Assembly (NCBI GenBank): GCA_900553055.1
Contig: USBV01000065.1
Span: forward strand, 1 to 8,615
DNA from: an uncultured Phascolarctobacterium sp.
Lineage (GTDB): Bacteria; Bacillota; Negativicutes; Acidaminococcales; Acidaminococcaceae
Length of the DNA: 8,615 nt
Direction: 5' to 3'
Part shown: piece by piece, positions 6,720 through 8,615 of the stretch
Numbering within the stretch: position 1 is the stretch's first letter
How the letters are laid out: each line of letters opens with the position of its first letter
Notes under the pieces: generated by a model
What the model was told of the DNA's origin: nothing
Database searches by the model: none
Seen by the model: the letters and a program-made list of their open reading frames with translations, nothing else
Program-made: the position numbers and the translations under genes

Positions 6720-6762
6720 TTTTCGTGAATTCTGCTTATAATCCTATCAATACACGCTTTAC

Positions 6763-6803
6763 AAAAAATATCTCCAAAGTAAGCTATAAACTTACCTTGG
6801 AGA
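6763..6803 (-). terminator. Intrinsic terminator of the NhaC-family gene
   Basis: Arms 6771-6783 and 6791-6803 pair over 13 bases around a 7-nt loop. On the minus-strand RNA every position pairs (one G-U), whereas the plus-strand RNA would have an A-C mismatch. It is followed by AUAUUUUUU (6763-6771). It starts 12 nt after the transporter stop codon and separates that gene from the pur control region. Confidence 0.88.
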
Positions 6804-6814
6804 TAACTTATTTT

Positions 6815-8473
6815 TTAAACTGATTCTTTGCCCACACGGCTACGAATCACAAACATAGTCACAAGCATCAGGCCCAAGGTTATGGGCAGAGCAATAAGAG
6901 CTACGGAGCTTTCGTACATATAAGCGATAGCACCGGCAATCAAGTAACCAACGAAGGAAACAGATGCTGCCGTGAGCGCGTAGGGCAATTGTGTAGAAAC
7001 GTGGTTCACGTGATTAGATTGCGCTCCAGCAGAGGCCATAATAGTGGTATCACTAATGGGCGAGCAATGGTCACCGGCAACAGCGCCGGAGAGGCAGGCT
7101 GCGATAGAAATAATCAGCATTTGATAGGTATCAGCCGTGCCAAAAACATTGCACACGATGGGGATCAAAATGGCGAAGGTGCCCCAGCTTGTGCCGGTGG
7201 AGAAGGCCAGGAACACAGCCACAAGGAAGATAATGGCAGGCAGGAACATTTTGAGCACGCCTGCAGAGCCTGCTACCAAGTCATGCACATAGAACTTCGC
7301 ACCCAAAAGGCCAGTCATGCCGGACAAAGTCCAAGCCATGGTCAAAATCATAATGGGCGCAACCATAGCGCGGAAGCCTGCGGGAATGCATTCTGCAAAT
7401 TCTTGGAAGGTCATCACGTCACGAGTCATATAAAACGCAAAGGCAAAGAAGAATGTTACCATACTGCCCAGCACCAAGCCCTTGGAGGCATCGGCACCTG
7501 CGAAGGCATCGACGAAGCTCTCGCCTGAGAAATAGCCACCGGTATAAATCATACCGATAATGCAGCAGATAATCAAAACAGCAACGGGCATAACTAGGTC
7601 GATGACTGCACCATTGGGCTTTTCGCTCTTTTCATCCACATCACCATAGGGACGGTCACTGGTTGTGAACAAATCGCCTTTAATAGCATTGTCCTCATGA
7701 GTCCGCATCAGGCCAAAGTCAAACTTCAGCACGGTAATAAGAATCATCATAAAGAGTGTTCCTAAAGCGTAGAAGTTGTAAGGAATAGTGCTTAAGAACA
7801 TGCTAAAGCCGTTGATATCGCTTCCCTTGGGCACGGAAGAGGTTACTGCAGCAGCCCAGCTAGAAACAGGAGCAATAATGCAGATGGGAGCAGCAGTAGC
7901 ATCGATAAGATAGGCCAGCTTCGCACGACTCACCTGATGTCGGTCTGTTACAGGACGCATAACAGAACCAACAGTAAGGCAGTTGAAATAGTCATCCACA
8001 AAAATAAGCACGCCCAAGGCGATGGTAGCCAGCTGCGCACCTACACGAGTTTTGATGTTTTGAGAAGCCCATTGGCCAAAGGCGGCAGAACCGCCAACCT
8101 TGTTCATCAGGGCAACCATGATGCCCAAAATAACGAGGAAAACGAGGATACCTACGTTCCAGCTATCGGCAAGCTTAGTAATCATGCCGCCGTCCTCATG
8201 GAAGAGCAGGGTGTTGAACATCAGCTCCAAATTACCATTAGCATACAGCAAGGCGCCAATAGCGATACCAACGAACAGGGAAGAGTATACTTCCTTGGTA
8301 ATCAATGCCAAGCCAATAGCGATTACAGGGGGTAGCAGGGAGAAAATGGTTGAATAAACAGAAGGATGATAAGTCTTAGTATCAACAGTATTAGGCGCAC
8401 CATAACTAATAAAGAACAGCACAGCTAATAGCGTCACAGTTGATAATAAAAAGGGTAAATTAATCTTTCGCAT
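6815..8473 (-). CDS. NhaC-family Na+/H+ antiporter
   Basis: This is a polytopic inner-membrane transporter of the NhaC superfamily, which exchanges Na+ for H+ or, in some members, moves organic acids or amino acids; the substrate cannot be told here. The 552 residues contain about a dozen hydrophobic stretches (for example 6-24, 45-77, 105-123, 145-160, 230-250, 288-310, 333-349, 367-384, 408-424, 450-466, 500-519, 522-543) and a charged loop at 251-287. Family motifs are FVDDYFNCLTVGSVMRPVTD (158-177), STGTSWGTF (425-433), GDHCSPISDTTIMASAGA (467-484) and NHVNHVSTQLPYA (487-499). ATG at 8473 is chosen over in-frame GTG at 8485, because the only ribosome binding site, GGAG (8485-8488), overlaps that GTG and stands 11 nt before the ATG. 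The gene has its own promoter and terminator, so a purine link is not implied. Confidence 0.9.
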   Translation of the reverse strand: MRKINLPFLLSTVTLLAVLFFISYGAPNTVDTKTYHPSVYSTIFSLLPPVIAIGLALITKEVYSSLFVGIAIGALLYANGNLELMFNTLLFHEDGGMITKLADSWNVGILVFLVILGIMVALMNKVGGSAAFGQWASQNIKTRVGAQLATIALGVLIFVDDYFNCLTVGSVMRPVTDRHQVSRAKLAYLIDATAAPICIIAPVSSWAAAVTSSVPKGSDINGFSMFLSTIPYNFYALGTLFMMILITVLKFDFGLMRTHEDNAIKGDLFTTSDRPYGDVDEKSEKPNGAVIDLVMPVAVLIICCIIGMIYTGGYFSGESFVDAFAGADASKGLVLGSMVTFFFAFAFYMTRDVMTFQEFAECIPAGFRAMVAPIMILTMAWTLSGMTGLLGAKFYVHDLVAGSAGVLKMFLPAIIFLVAVFLAFSTGTSWGTFAILIPIVCNVFGTADTYQMLIISIAACLSGAVAGDHCSPISDTTIMASAGAQSNHVNHVSTQLPYALTAASVSFVGYLIAGAIAYMYESSVALIALPITLGLMLVTMFVIRSRVGKESV

Positions 8474-8512
8474 GCAATGAATCACTCCAATTTGTGAATT
8501 TTATTAAAACTT

Positions 8513-8542
8513 ATTATAACATATTCTCCCATAAGGATACAA
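8513..8542 (-). promoter_or_regulatory. Sigma-A promoter of the NhaC-family gene
   Basis: On the minus strand, TTGTAT (8537-8542) and a perfect TATAAT (8513-8518) are 18 bases apart, with TG one base upstream of the -10 (8520-8521) giving an extended -10. Transcription would begin near 8506, about 30 nt before the ATG at 8473. The GGAG ribosome binding site follows at 8485-8488. Confidence 0.8.
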
Positions 8543-8550
8543 GCATTAAT

Positions 8551-8610
8551 GATAGAAAGCGGCTATCTATCCTCAGTCGGCTCAGAAGATAGCTTCGGCA
8601 GCTATCTATC
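8551..8610. repeat. Two imperfect copies of a short hairpin repeat
   Basis: GATAG-(7 nt)-CTATCTATC (8551-8571) and GATAG-CTTCGGCAG-CTATCTATC (8588-8610) are two versions of one unit, sharing the exact 10-mer GCTATCTATC at 8562-8571 and 8601-8610. The second folds into an 8-bp perfect stem (8587-8594 with 8600-8607) around TCGGC. The 16-nt spacer (8572-8587) contains CTCAG-TCGG-CTCAG, a direct repeat. The units lie upstream of the NhaC promoter and reach nearly to the window edge, so more copies may follow. No U-run makes it a terminator. It may be a small intergenic repeat family or a regulator-binding array; its nature is not recognised. Confidence 0.5.
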
Positions 8611-8615
8611 ACGCT

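Noticed and set aside
6737..6742. TATAAT on the plus strand in the purE-nhaC gap
   Set aside because: No -35 at a suitable distance and no plus-strand gene downstream.
8483..8485. GTG at 8485 as the start of the NhaC-family gene
   Set aside because: The only ribosome binding site overlaps this codon. ATG at 8473 is correctly spaced and gives a normal N-terminus.
8593..8599. CCGAAG on the minus strand near the edge as a PurBox for the NhaC gene
   Set aside because: The flanks do not fit AWWWCCGAACWWT, there is no second box, and the bases are explained by the hairpin repeat.

Overview
The window is almost entirely a chromosomal purine-biosynthesis operon on the minus strand, with a separate ion-transporter gene upstream of it. 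Several features suggest an anaerobic member of the Bacillota, possibly a Negativicutes or Clostridia gut-type species: strong AGGAG/GGAGG ribosome binding sites, extended -10 sigma-A promoters, a Bacillus-type PurBox pair, an Fe-S type PurF and the order purE-F-M-N-H-D. This assignment is inference; no rRNA or other phylogenetic marker is present.

Layout, in the direction of transcription (right to left). At the right edge (8551-8610) lie two imperfect copies of a short hairpin-forming repeat. Next come a strong promoter (8513-8542), an NhaC-family Na+/H+ antiporter gene (6815-8473) and its intrinsic terminator (6763-6803). The gap 6527-6762 is a dense control region. It holds an inverted pair of PurR-type PurBoxes (6676-6719), a near-consensus promoter (6643-6671), and a leader of about 110 nt with an intrinsic terminator (6555-6616) ahead of the purE ribosome binding site. 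The operon then runs purE, purF, purM, purN, a one-domain purH, purD and guaB. Gaps within the operon are 35 nt or so, 36 nt, an 8-nt overlap, 11 nt, 12 nt and 66 nt. guaB runs off the left edge after 299 codons.

Function. PurF makes phosphoribosylamine, PurD makes GAR, PurN formylates GAR, PurM closes the imidazole ring, PurE carboxylates it, and the PurH domain closes the second ring to give IMP. GuaB takes IMP towards GMP. The window lacks purL/Q/S, purC, purB, purK and any AICAR transformylase, so those steps must be encoded elsewhere.

Nothing here is an obviously new system. The points most worth a second look are the leader attenuator with a tiny upstream reading frame over its 5' arm, the stand-alone IMP cyclohydrolase, the IMP dehydrogenase that resembles the protozoan Tritrichomonas foetus enzyme, and the edge repeats.
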